Positions 10,702-19,705 of a stretch of DNA of 33,026 nucleotides are shown here, piece after piece. Position 1 is the first letter of the stretch; every line of letters starts with the position of its first letter. The DNA comes from Demequina sp. Its GTDB lineage: Bacteria; Actinomycetota; Actinomycetes; Actinomycetales; Demequinaceae. The stretch lies in assembly GCF_024642165.1 (NCBI RefSeq), contig NZ_JAHEBP010000010.1:1-33026 (forward strand). The letters run 5' to 3'. The notes beneath the pieces are model-generated. The model saw nothing but the letters and a program-made list of their open reading frames with translations. It did not search any database and was not told the DNA's origin. Both the position numbers and the translations under genes were made by a program.

Positions 10702-13700
10702 TCAGGCCGCGGGGTAGCCGAAGGCGTCGAAGTAGCGCTTGAGGAACGCGGCCATCTGCTTACGCGTCACCTCGTCGTTGGGCCCGTACGTGCCGTCCGC
10801 GTAGCCGGTGGTGATGCCCGTCTGCTCCATCCACACGATCGCCGCGTAGCCCGAGCCCGTAGGGCTGACGTCGGGGAACGGGGAGCCGGCCGGCGGCATC
10901 ACCGACGGCTGACCCGCGAGCCGGTAGAGGAACTGCGCCATCTGCTTGCGGGTGACCAGACCCTCGGGGCCGTACGTGCCGTCCGCGTACCCGGTGGTGA
11001 TGCCGGCCTGGGCCATCCACACGATCGCAGGGTAGCCGGACACCGTGGTGCGGACATCGGGGAAGGGCGACGTCGGCGGCGCTGTGACGGTCGGTTGGCC
11101 GGCGAACCGGTAGAGGAACTGCGCCATCTGACGACGCGTCACGGGATCGTTGGGCCCGAAGGTGCCGTCCGCGTAGCCCGTGGTGATGCCCGCGTCCGCC
11201 ATCCACATGATGTTCGCGTAGCCGCTCAGGCGCCACGTGACGTCGCCAAAGAAGTGGACCGATACGCCGTAGACGGTTCTCTCCGGGAACGAATACCACG
11301 GGGCCTCGGCCAGCGAGGCGACGTTGCCGAGCCAGACCTTCCTGCCCGTGAACCGCAGGAACTCGTTGCTCGTCTCGACGCGGCCGTCCGTGAACGCGAT
11401 CCGGTACGCGAGGACAGGCGACAGCGGCTCAAGCTCGAACAGGCTGCCGGGCGCGCCGCAGTCGAAGGCCTGCGCCGAGCCGCCCACCTCGACCGCCACC
11501 GCACACACCGTGTCGCTCGTGAAGTTCCGCGGGACGTTCAGCATCCCCTGAACGCTCGACGCGTAGTTCCCTTCGAATTCGCGCCCCACGCCGGTGATCG
11601 CGACCGGCCCGGTCGCGGGCACCGTCACCACCCGAGGCACCAGCGACCCTGAGTGTCGCGCCCAGCCACCAGCGAACACGTCCCGATTCCAGAATCGGAC
11701 GCGGTACTGACCGGGCGCCACGTGGGCGAAGACGTACGTGCCGTCGAGCTCGAGGTCGACGCTCGCCACCCACTCGCCCGTCACCGTGTAGAGCTCCGCC
11801 GTGCCCAGGACGCCGCCGTCCGCCCAGATACCCGTCGCGCGCCCCGCGATGCTGCTCGCCGCGACCAGATCGATGCTCGCGTCGAAGGCCGAGCCGCGCG
11901 CGAGCGTCACGCGCGTCGCACGCTCGATGGTGGTCGACCCACCGAACCATGCGTCGGCCCCACCGGCGACGTCGTAGAAGGCCACGTAGTAGGTCCCCGG
12001 GCCCAGATCGTCGATCGAGAAGGCGCCGTCCGTCAGGTCGCACGTCCCGGTGACAAAGTCGCCGTACGCGTCGTCGACCTCGACGCAGCCTGAGGTGGCG
12101 GCCAACCCGGCCACCGTCACCCGTCCGGAGACGGACGCGGGCTCGCCTCCCAGGCGGTAGTCGATCACCCGGTCATCGCCGGCGGCGAGCGGGACGTCCG
12201 CGGAGCCGTCGTACGTCGACGCACCGTCGAACCACTCGGAAGCCTGGCCGGGGAAGGCCACGAATCTGAGACTGTAGGTGCCCGGGCGCAGCGACTCGAG
12301 CGCATACCCGTCGGACATATCGCAGTCCGCCATGGCGATGGTGACGCGGTCGAGGTAGGCAAGCACGCAGCCATCGGTGGCCGGCTCTCCCGTCGAGGTG
12401 GTCACGGTGCCGCGGATCTGCGCGCCGACGTCGAGCGATGCGTTCACCGTCCGGTCGTACGAGGACACGGTGATCCACGTGGCGGTGTCGCTCGTGGCCT
12501 GGTCCGGGTACCACTCGTATGCGACCCGGGCGTCGTTGGAGTAGAACTTCACCAGATAGGAGCCCGGCGGCACCTGAACCGCGTAGGACGATGTGCCGGC
12601 CTCGACGCACGTGCCCCAGAAGCCGTCGCCATCGGTGATCTGCACGCAGGCGTCGGCATCGGCGAGCACCGCCGGCCGGGCGATGGTGCCCTTGATGCTG
12701 GGCCACGGCGAAGGTCGCACCGTCACAGTCTGCGCACGGCCGCCACGGACCCTCTCGAGAGTCACGGCGCCGGAGTCGAGGCTGAGGTCCGCTCCCACGA
12801 CCTTCACCGTTGGCGCCACCGCAGTGACGTCGTGACCCACCGTCAACGTGAAGGTTCCGTCCACGCCGTCGCAACTGGCGACCACGAGCGTCGCGCCCTC
12901 GTAGAGCTGGGCGCACCCTCCGAGCACCGCGGCGCCCGCCTGGGTGCGCACCTCCACCGTCACCGTGCCGCCGAAGGCCAGCGAGACGCTGGTGTCGGTG
13001 GCGGCCACCACCGCATACGTCACGGGCGCAGCGGAGCTTCCCGATACGACACCCGGCGAATCCCCGTCGAAGCAACCTCCGCTTGCGGGGGCGGCGGCCA
13101 CGCACAGCCGGTACGAGCCTCCCGCGAGACCGTCGAGCACGAACGGATCACCCACCTCGCCGCAGTCACGCGCGAGCTCGAGGGGCACGGTGGGGTCGAG
13201 CGCGATGACGCAGGCCTCGGTCGCGTCGAGCGTGTCCGGGGTCGCGATAGTGCCGAGCATGCGCCCGGCGGAGCGCGGCTTCAGGTCCACAGGCGCCACC
13301 ACCCGCTCCTTGGACGGCCCCGTGACGATGGTCGCGGCGCCGTAGGTGCTGGGGAGGAGGCTGCCGCTCCACGCCTGGGCGAGGCCGCCGCCCAGCGCGA
13401 CCACCCGCCCGGAGATCACGGGGGCCACCAGCTCGTACGTGCCGTCCATGCCGGACTCGGTGGTGGCGACGACGCCGGTGGCGGTGACCAGCGCAACCTG
13501 GCGCCCGACGACGGGCACGCCGTCGGGATCGAGGGCCGTGCCACGCACGATCTGGGAAGTGGGCAACGTGAAGTGGAGGTCCGCGTGCTCGCTGCCGGCG
13601 AGCGTCACGGTCTCGCCCGTGCCGGCGTTGATGGCGTCCGGGTAGGTCACCTTCGTGTAGGTGCCCGGCACGCCGCGGGACTCGAAGGTGAAGTCGCCTG

Positions 13701-15129
13701 CCGGAAGGCCGGTGAAGTCCGCCGTTCCATCAGCCTTCAGCGTGCAGTCGGAGGCCTTGACCACGGTGCCGGCCGGGCCGTGCAGGCGCGCGTCGATACA
13801 GCCGGCCGTGATAGACGCCCCGTCCTCCCGAACCACGGCGACGGTGGCCGATGCGTCGCCGCTCGCGGCCGCCGTCACTGAGATGCGGGTGGTGCCGCCC
13901 GAGGTGACGATCGTCGTGGTGTAGAGGTACTGGTCGAGCGCGTTCTCGGCACCCGTGAGCGGGTACGCGATGTTGGCGCTGACGTCGGTATCGACGTGGA
14001 ACGTGAACACCCCACCCACGGGGTCACAGGACTCGACCGCGCCGCGCGAAGCGAGGGAGCCCGGCAGCAGGCACCCGCCCTCGAGGGGCGCGCCGTTGTC
14101 GAGGGTGACGGCAACCTCCACCGTGCCGCCCCACGCGAGGTCGACATGGGTGGTCTGGCCCCCGGACACGTCAAGTTGGGTGGCGGAGCCGTGGCCGGTC
14201 GAGAAGTTCCCCCCGAACCACCAGGTGGGGCACGAAGTGGCGCCCGCGGCGACCACGCACACCGCGTAAGGCCCAGGCTTGAGGTCCTCGATGAGGAAGT
14301 CGGATCCCACGGGCCCGCATCGGCGCCCTACCTCGCCTCCGTAGAACTGCCCGTCGTAGGCGATCACGCAGGCGTCTCCTGGAACCGTCTGGCCGTCGGG
14401 AATGGCTATGGTGCCGCCCAGCGAACCGCCGGCCGTCAGGACCGCGTCGATCCCGCCCGCCACGGTGGCGTTTCCGGCGGAGACCGTGACGCCGAGGGTG
14501 AAGGGCTGGTCTCGCCACGCCTCCGAGGCGAGGCCCGCCGGCGCCTTGAACGCGACGTTGTACGAGGCACCGAAGTAGCCGCTGCCCGTGGTGATGAGCA
14601 CGTAGCGCCCGTCCGCGTCGGTCACCGCGGTCGCGTTCGGCGGGGCGAACGCCCAGGTCCCCACCGGGCCCCTCGCGATCACCGAGACTCCCTCGAGCGG
14701 CGCTCCCGCGCCGTCGGTCACGCGTCCGGAGATCGACAGCGTGGGCAGCAATGCGTAGTCGACGTGGACCGGCGCGCCTGCGACGGTCAGCGGCGTCGCC
14801 GCGGCGAGGCTGCTCGCGCGGTCAGACCACTGCGTCGGAGCGCCCGCGAACCCTGTGAACCGGAGCCGATAGTCGCCGTCCGCCAGTCCCTGCACGGTGA
14901 ACGTGCCGTCGACCCCCACGCAGTCCGAGGCGACCAGCGCATCGTCCCCGCCGTAGGCCTCGACGCAGCCGTCGCCGGCTGGCGCGCCGGTGGACCAGGC
15001 GGTGACGTCGACGATGATGGCGCCGGCGCCCGCTGCGGCGGCGGGCGAGGGCCCCCCGGCCACCAGTGCCGACGCGACCAGAAGCATGGTCAGAACGGGC
15101 ACGACCACGCGCCCCCAGCGCACCGACAT
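10702..15129 (-). CDS. Large secreted modular surface protein: about 13 Ig/Cna-B-like beta modules (about 10 with a conserved Cys pair) and three C-terminal SLH-like repeats
   Basis: Signal peptide MSVRWGRVVVPVLTMLLVASALVAGGPSPAAAA; repeated ISGRVT/IRGTVT...GCVxAY...C...F.i..L.pG.Y.l.F modules; three copies of GYxxIxWMxxxGITTGYADGTxGPxxxVTRxQMAxFLxR. Confidence 0.88.
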   Translation of the reverse strand: MSVRWGRVVVPVLTMLLVASALVAGGPSPAAAAGAGAIIVDVTAWSTGAPAGDGCVEAYGGDDALVASDCVGVDGTFTVQGLADGDYRLRFTGFAGAPTQWSDRASSLAAATPLTVAGAPVHVDYALLPTLSISGRVTDGAGAPLEGVSVIARGPVGTWAFAPPNATAVTDADGRYVLITTGSGYFGASYNVAFKAPAGLASEAWRDQPFTLGVTVSAGNATVAGGIDAVLTAGGSLGGTIAIPDGQTVPGDACVIAYDGQFYGGEVGRRCGPVGSDFLIEDLKPGPYAVCVVAAGATSCPTWWFGGNFSTGHGSATQLDVSGGQTTHVDLAWGGTVEVAVTLDNGAPLEGGCLLPGSLASRGAVESCDPVGGVFTFHVDTDVSANIAYPLTGAENALDQYLYTTTIVTSGGTTRISVTAAASGDASATVAVVREDGASITAGCIDARLHGPAGTVVKASDCTLKADGTADFTGLPAGDFTFESRGVPGTYTKVTYPDAINAGTGETVTLAGSEHADLHFTLPTSQIVRGTALDPDGVPVVGRQVALVTATGVVATTESGMDGTYELVAPVISGRVVALGGGLAQAWSGSLLPSTYGAATIVTGPSKERVVAPVDLKPRSAGRMLGTIATPDTLDATEACVIALDPTVPLELARDCGEVGDPFVLDGLAGGSYRLCVAAAPASGGCFDGDSPGVVSGSSAAPVTYAVVAATDTSVSLAFGGTVTVEVRTQAGAAVLGGCAQLYEGATLVVASCDGVDGTFTLTVGHDVTAVAPTVKVVGADLSLDSGAVTLERVRGGRAQTVTVRPSPWPSIKGTIARPAVLADADACVQITDGDGFWGTCVEAGTSSYAVQVPPGSYLVKFYSNDARVAYEWYPDQATSDTATWITVSSYDRTVNASLDVGAQIRGTVTTSTGEPATDGCVLAYLDRVTIAMADCDMSDGYALESLRPGTYSLRFVAFPGQASEWFDGASTYDGSADVPLAAGDDRVIDYRLGGEPASVSGRVTVAGLAATSGCVEVDDAYGDFVTGTCDLTDGAFSIDDLGPGTYYVAFYDVAGGADAWFGGSTTIERATRVTLARGSAFDASIDLVAASSIAGRATGIWADGGVLGTAELYTVTGEWVASVDLELDGTYVFAHVAPGQYRVRFWNRDVFAGGWARHSGSLVPRVVTVPATGPVAITGVGREFEGNYASSVQGMLNVPRNFTSDTVCAVAVEVGGSAQAFDCGAPGSLFELEPLSPVLAYRIAFTDGRVETSNEFLRFTGRKVWLGNVASLAEAPWYSFPERTVYGVSVHFFGDVTWRLSGYANIMWMADAGITTGYADGTFGPNDPVTRRQMAQFLYRFAGQPTVTAPPTSPFPDVRTTVSGYPAIVWMAQAGITTGYADGTYGPEGLVTRKQMAQFLYRLAGQPSVMPPAGSPFPDVSPTGSGYAAIVWMEQTGITTGYADGTYGPNDEVTRKQMAAFLKRYFDAFGYPAA
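10913..10950. repeat. Direct repeat copy 1 (38 nt, one mismatch to 21241-21278), within SLH coding sequence
   Basis: cccgcgagCcggtagaggaactgcgccatctgcttgcg; same orientation in both SLH genes. Confidence 0.85.
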
Positions 15130-15253
15130 CGGCGTTCGAACCCCTCAACTCGTAGGCGCCCGCGCGCCCCTGGACGGAAGTGTAGAGGCTAAGTCACCCA
15201 GTGCGACAACCAAGTGACCAGCGCCTCAGGAGTGGCACGAGCCGCCGCTCCGA

Positions 15254-15259
15254 TAGACT
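15254..15259 (+). promoter_or_regulatory. Candidate -10 element for leaderless pyruvyltransferase-GT fusion transcript
   Basis: TAGACT (TANNNT) ending 6 nt before the GTG at 15266; no SD is visible. Confidence 0.4.
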
Positions 15260-15265
15260 CGCCGG

Positions 15266-18200
15266 GTGCCTGGATTCGTCGAGGAGGACCACCGCGGAGT
15301 CCGCCTCCTCCACTGGACGCCGGACGCCGACATCACCGCGCGTGCGGACCGCATCGAGAACTTCGGCGATGCCGTCGGACCCCTCATTGCGAGGCGTCTC
15401 GCGCCCGACGTCGATGCGCCCGCGGCGGCCACGCTTGTCACCGTCGGATCGGTGCTGCACGCGGCGCCCGCGGGCGCGACGGTGTGGGGTGCGGGGGTCA
15501 ACGCCAAGCTGAGGCGCCCGCTGCCGCCACGCGCCGAGCTGCTCGATGTCCGGGCGGTCCGGGGACCGCTCACGCGGGCGGCGCTCATCGCAGCCGGCGC
15601 CGAGGTTCCCGAGACCTATGGCGACCCGGCGCTGCTGCTGCCGCGGGTGATGCCCGAGGTCCTCGATATGGGTCCTGCACGGCGCCAGGGCGTGGTGGTC
15701 CTCCCCAACCTCAACGAGCTCGAGGCTCACCTCGCGGATCCACGCGTCGTCTCGCCGCTGGACGACCTCTGGGACATCGTGCGCGCGATCCTGGGCGCGG
15801 AGCTGGTGGTGGGATCCTCGCTCCACGGCATCGTGTTCGCGGACGCGTTGGGTGTCCCGGCCCGGTTCGTCGCGTCAGAGGCCGAGCATCCCTTCAAGTA
15901 CGCGGACTACCTCGCGGGCACCGGCCGGCTCTCGACGCGGATCGCCCGCAGCGTCGACGAGGCCATCGAGTGGGGCGGCCACGAGGCGCCGGAGTTCGAC
16001 GCCGACGCGCTGCTCGCGGCGTTCCCCTCGGATCTGTGGACCGGCCAGGGCCGGCCGGCGGCTCCGCGCCTCGCGGGCGCCCGGGCGCTCACGGCCGCGT
16101 CCAACGCCGCGACCACGGCCGCCTCCGGTGGCGCGCTCGACCGCAGACTCGCCGAGTCGATCCTCAGCACCAGTGTGCTCCCGGGGCTCGCGCGCGTGTC
16201 CGACCGGCTCCCGGCGGAAACCCTGTCCCTGGTGGTGTCCGAGGCCAAGGCGCTGATCGACGGAGGGCTCGAGGTCTCCGGCTTTCCGTGGAGCAATGCG
16301 GCCGTCGCGCAGGCCGTCCTTCTCGATGACCAGGCGGCGCTGCGCCGCGCGGCCCTTGCCGCGAAGTCTCGCGATGATCTCCGCGTCGAACGGATGAGTC
16401 TCTCGCCGGACCTGCGAACCCTGGTGGTCGACGGGCTGGTCACTCCTCGGTTCGGGCAGCCTCTCCACCCCTCCGCACGGGTGGTGGCCACCCTCGAGAT
16501 GACCACCCGGAACGCGGCGCTCGAGATCTCGGGGACGTTCGGAGCGGCGTCTCCCGCGGCGCGATGGACGGCGCGACTCGACGTCGACGCGCTGCGCGCG
16601 CTGGGAAAGCCGGTCAGGCTTCGGGTGGGCGAGGCGCACGACGATGGAGAGCGCCTCACCCGGCCCGCAGTCGCCCCGCGGCTGCGCGCCGCGGATCTGG
16701 GCCCCTTGCGCGCGGCCGGAATCGACGTCGAGATCACCGACAGCGGAGAGCTGGTGCTCCGCGCCCACCCGAGGAGTCCTGCCCACGTGTCCATCGAGAC
16801 TGAACCCAACCCGACCGAGTGGGACCTTGCGGAGCCCACGCTGCTCTCCGTGGTCATCCCCGTCCACAACGTCGCGGACTGGCTCGACGACCTTCTGCAC
16901 AGCGTGCTGAGCCAGGACGTCGACGCCATGGAGGTGATCGCCGTCGACGATCGGTCCAGCGACGGCAGTGGGGAGATCCTCGCGCGCCACGCCGAGCGCG
17001 ATCCGCGGCTACGCATCATCGCGCCCGCGGCCTCGGGCGGGGCCACCGCACGCAACATCGGGGCGGCGGCCGCGTCGGGCAAGTACCTGATCTTCGCCGA
17101 TGCCGACGACTTGGTGCCTCGCGGCGCGTACCGCGCCCTGGTGGCGAGCCTCGAGCGATCTGGCTCGGATATTGCGTTCGGCGACTACCTCAAGTTCAGC
17201 AACATGAAGACGTGGCGCCCCACCACGAACTTCAAGGCCTACAACGGCACGCACGAGCACGTGGCACTGGCATCCCTGCCGTCGCTGGTGCGCGGCCGCG
17301 CGTGCTGGAACAAGGCGTTCCGCCGGGACTTCTGGCAGGAGCACGGAATCCAGTTCCCGGAGGTGCCCCGGTCGAACGACATCCAACCCATGGTCCGGGC
17401 ATACCTCGCGGCGAAGAGCGTTGACGTCATCGGCGAGGTGGTGTACCTCTACCGCCAGCGACCGGGAGCCTCCTCGATGACGTCGAGGGCCTCCCTGGGC
17501 GAGGGGCTCGTCTCGTACCTGCGACAGGAGCTCGTGTGCGCCACGCTCATCGACGAGTCCGGACTCGCGGCGCTGCGGACCGAGTACACCAACCTCTTCG
17601 TGATGGCGGATGGCTGGGTCCACCTCGCCCGCTATGCCGACGCGACGCTGGGGACCGATGAGCGTGCGCCCGCCGCGGCGGTCGAGGCCCTCGCGGGCAT
17701 CCTGCGCCACCTCGACCCCGCCCGCATGGCGCGGTCCGCCCACTCCAAGATCCTCCCGCTGCGCCTGTTCGCGACCGGCGCGGTCGACGCCGCTCAGATC
17801 CTGATGCGGCCCGCGGCAAGCGCGTCCGTGGGCGACGAGGCGGGAGTCGATGTCCTCGACGCCTGGACCACCGCTGTCGAAACCCTGGACGGCACGGACG
17901 GGGTCGATCGCGCACTGATCCGCGCGTGGGAGTCGGAGATCGCGCCGCGAGTGCTGCACGCCGCCGCGCTCACCACCTCCGACCGGTCACGCCAGGTCCT
18001 GGCGCGCGTGAGCGCGGCCCTCGACGCCGGCCTCGGCAACGCGGATCGCGCCAAGGCCCCCATCATCGGCCGAATGCGCGAGGCGCTCGCACTGCTGGGG
18101 ACGGAGGCCGGCGAGGCCTGGCTGGAGGCTCGAACGGTGACCGGGCTCGTCGCCGAGTCGGTAGAGCGCGATGGGGTCCGCCTCGAACTGCGCGGGGAGC

Positions 18201-18580
18201 TGCCGGCCTCCGCCGCAGGCCGCCACCTGACCGTCGCGCCGTATCGCGCGCACCGTCAGGACGGCCCGGCCGTCGACGTCACCATCGAGGACTCGCGGTG
18301 GCGGGTCACCGTCCCGCTGACCTCGATCCCGCGAGGCGACGCCGCTCGCCTGCGGGTGCAGGTCCCGGTGGACGGCGGCCCCACGGTGGATGTGCCGATC
18401 CTGGTCGCCGGAGTCACCCTGCCCAAGAGCCGCCGTGCCGAGCCGGCCGACGTGCTCGCCGCCGCCGGCCTGAGCGGTCCGGAGCTCGAGGTCAAGCGGC
18501 ACGAGCTCTTCGTGACGCGAGCCCGACGAGCGGCGGTGCGCGAGGCGAAGGCCGTAGCGAAGAAGGTTCTCAGGCGCTGA
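15266..18580 (+). CDS. Fusion protein: N-terminal polysaccharide pyruvyltransferase (WcaK/ExoV-like) plus GT2 glycosyltransferase plus C-terminal accessory region
   Basis: N-terminus: NFGDAVGPLIARRL, TVWGAGVNAKLRR, DVRAVRGPLTRAAL, YGDPALLLPRV, VVGSSLHGIVFADALGVPARFV. Middle: LLSVVIPVHNVADWLDDLLHSVLSQDVDAMEVIAVDDRSSDGSGEIL...ATARNIGAAAASGKYLIFADADDLVP. Single uninterrupted frame. Confidence 0.85.
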   Translation: MPGFVEEDHRGVRLLHWTPDADITARADRIENFGDAVGPLIARRLAPDVDAPAAATLVTVGSVLHAAPAGATVWGAGVNAKLRRPLPPRAELLDVRAVRGPLTRAALIAAGAEVPETYGDPALLLPRVMPEVLDMGPARRQGVVVLPNLNELEAHLADPRVVSPLDDLWDIVRAILGAELVVGSSLHGIVFADALGVPARFVASEAEHPFKYADYLAGTGRLSTRIARSVDEAIEWGGHEAPEFDADALLAAFPSDLWTGQGRPAAPRLAGARALTAASNAATTAASGGALDRRLAESILSTSVLPGLARVSDRLPAETLSLVVSEAKALIDGGLEVSGFPWSNAAVAQAVLLDDQAALRRAALAAKSRDDLRVERMSLSPDLRTLVVDGLVTPRFGQPLHPSARVVATLEMTTRNAALEISGTFGAASPAARWTARLDVDALRALGKPVRLRVGEAHDDGERLTRPAVAPRLRAADLGPLRAAGIDVEITDSGELVLRAHPRSPAHVSIETEPNPTEWDLAEPTLLSVVIPVHNVADWLDDLLHSVLSQDVDAMEVIAVDDRSSDGSGEILARHAERDPRLRIIAPAASGGATARNIGAAAASGKYLIFADADDLVPRGAYRALVASLERSGSDIAFGDYLKFSNMKTWRPTTNFKAYNGTHEHVALASLPSLVRGRACWNKAFRRDFWQEHGIQFPEVPRSNDIQPMVRAYLAAKSVDVIGEVVYLYRQRPGASSMTSRASLGEGLVSYLRQELVCATLIDESGLAALRTEYTNLFVMADGWVHLARYADATLGTDERAPAAAVEALAGILRHLDPARMARSAHSKILPLRLFATGAVDAAQILMRPAASASVGDEAGVDVLDAWTTAVETLDGTDGVDRALIRAWESEIAPRVLHAAALTTSDRSRQVLARVSAALDAGLGNADRAKAPIIGRMREALALLGTEAGEAWLEARTVTGLVAESVERDGVRLELRGELPASAAGRHLTVAPYRAHRQDGPAVDVTIEDSRWRVTVPLTSIPRGDAARLRVQVPVDGGPTVDVPILVAGVTLPKSRRAEPADVLAAAGLSGPELEVKRHELFVTRARRAAVREAKAVAKKVLRR

Positions 18581-18592
18581 CCCCGCGCAGGA

Positions 18593-19657
18593 TCAGGACG
18601 GGGCGAGGACCTCGTCCCGCATCCGCTCCGACATGTTCCACGGCGATCGAGCCGTGTTGAAGGCGCGCAGCGCGTCGCGGTCACGCTCGTACGTGGCGGG
18701 GTCCGCCAACAGCCGCGTGAGCTCGGGCACCGCATCGTCCCCATCGAAGAACCGCACCCACGGCTCGTCGCCGAACTCGGCGCGCAGGTGGGGCGCGTCG
18801 GGCAGCACGATGGGAACCTCGAACGTGGCCGCCAGGTGGGCGCTCCCGGAATTGAGGATGCGCTCGTAAGGCAGAACGGCGAGATCGGCGGCCTCATACC
18901 ATCGCGACAGCTCCCCATCGGGAACGAAGCCGCGCTCATAAACCACCGTCATCCCCGACGGGATCGCATCCTCGACGGTCTCGACGTCCTCGGCGCGCAC
19001 CATACCGGCGAGGAGCAGCGCCGTCTGCGCCTTCTGCTCGGGGGTCAGTGAGTCCAGCGCGCGCAGCAGGGTCACAATTCCCTTGTACGGCCGGATCTGT
19101 CCGACGAAGGCGACGGCGCGCTGCTCGGGACGCAAGCCGAAGGCGGCGCGCGCGGCCTCCCGTCCGGGCCCGCGCGGGTAGAGGCCCATGAAGCTCGGGT
19201 GCGGGACCACCACGATCTTCTCCCGGGGCAGCACCACGTCCGGCGCGAGAACCTCCGCGGTCGCCGGATTCATCACGTGGATGACGTCCGCCGCCTTGGC
19301 GAGGTAGCGCATCAGCTCCAGTTCCTCGGCCTCATAGAGGAGCTCGTGAGGCATCGCGTTGTGGACCGTCCACACCAGCCGTCCACCGCTCCTGCGGAAC
19401 CGGTCGATCGCTCGCTTGAATCGCCCCAGCCGAGCGCGCGCATCCGAGGCATCCTGGGCCCGCTGGATCACGGGTGCGGTCCACTGGAAGTGGAGCACGT
19501 CGCCCCTGCGGCTGTGCGCGATCACCCGCAGCAGGCTGTCGAGCTGGGTGGGGCCCTGCACCGAGAAGTCGGACGCCGCCGTGGCGAGCGCCATGAGGTT
19601 CGGATAGGGGTTGTCGCGCCAGAACGGGAAGATCGTGAGCGTACGGCGACCCTTCAT
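18593..19657 (-). CDS. Glycosyltransferase, GT4-like (GT-B fold)
   Basis: RLVWTVHNAMPHE, KIVVVPHPSFMGLYP, AVAFVGQIRPYKGIVTLLRAL, YEAADLAVLPYERILNSGSAHLAATFEVPIVLPD. Confidence 0.82.
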   Translation of the reverse strand: MKGRRTLTIFPFWRDNPYPNLMALATAASDFSVQGPTQLDSLLRVIAHSRRGDVLHFQWTAPVIQRAQDASDARARLGRFKRAIDRFRRSGGRLVWTVHNAMPHELLYEAEELELMRYLAKAADVIHVMNPATAEVLAPDVVLPREKIVVVPHPSFMGLYPRGPGREAARAAFGLRPEQRAVAFVGQIRPYKGIVTLLRALDSLTPEQKAQTALLLAGMVRAEDVETVEDAIPSGMTVVYERGFVPDGELSRWYEAADLAVLPYERILNSGSAHLAATFEVPIVLPDAPHLRAEFGDEPWVRFFDGDDAVPELTRLLADPATYERDRDALRAFNTARSPWNMSERMRDEVLAPS

Positions 19658-19705
19658 GACGTCAGTCTCCCTTCCGATCCATCGTTGCGGCGACCCCAGC
19701 CGTTG

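Noticed and set aside
12832-13881. Plus-strand 349-aa ORF inside the giant protein gene
   Set aside because: Antisense, His/Arg-rich, no motifs; the minus-strand frame has a signal peptide, repeats and SLH domains
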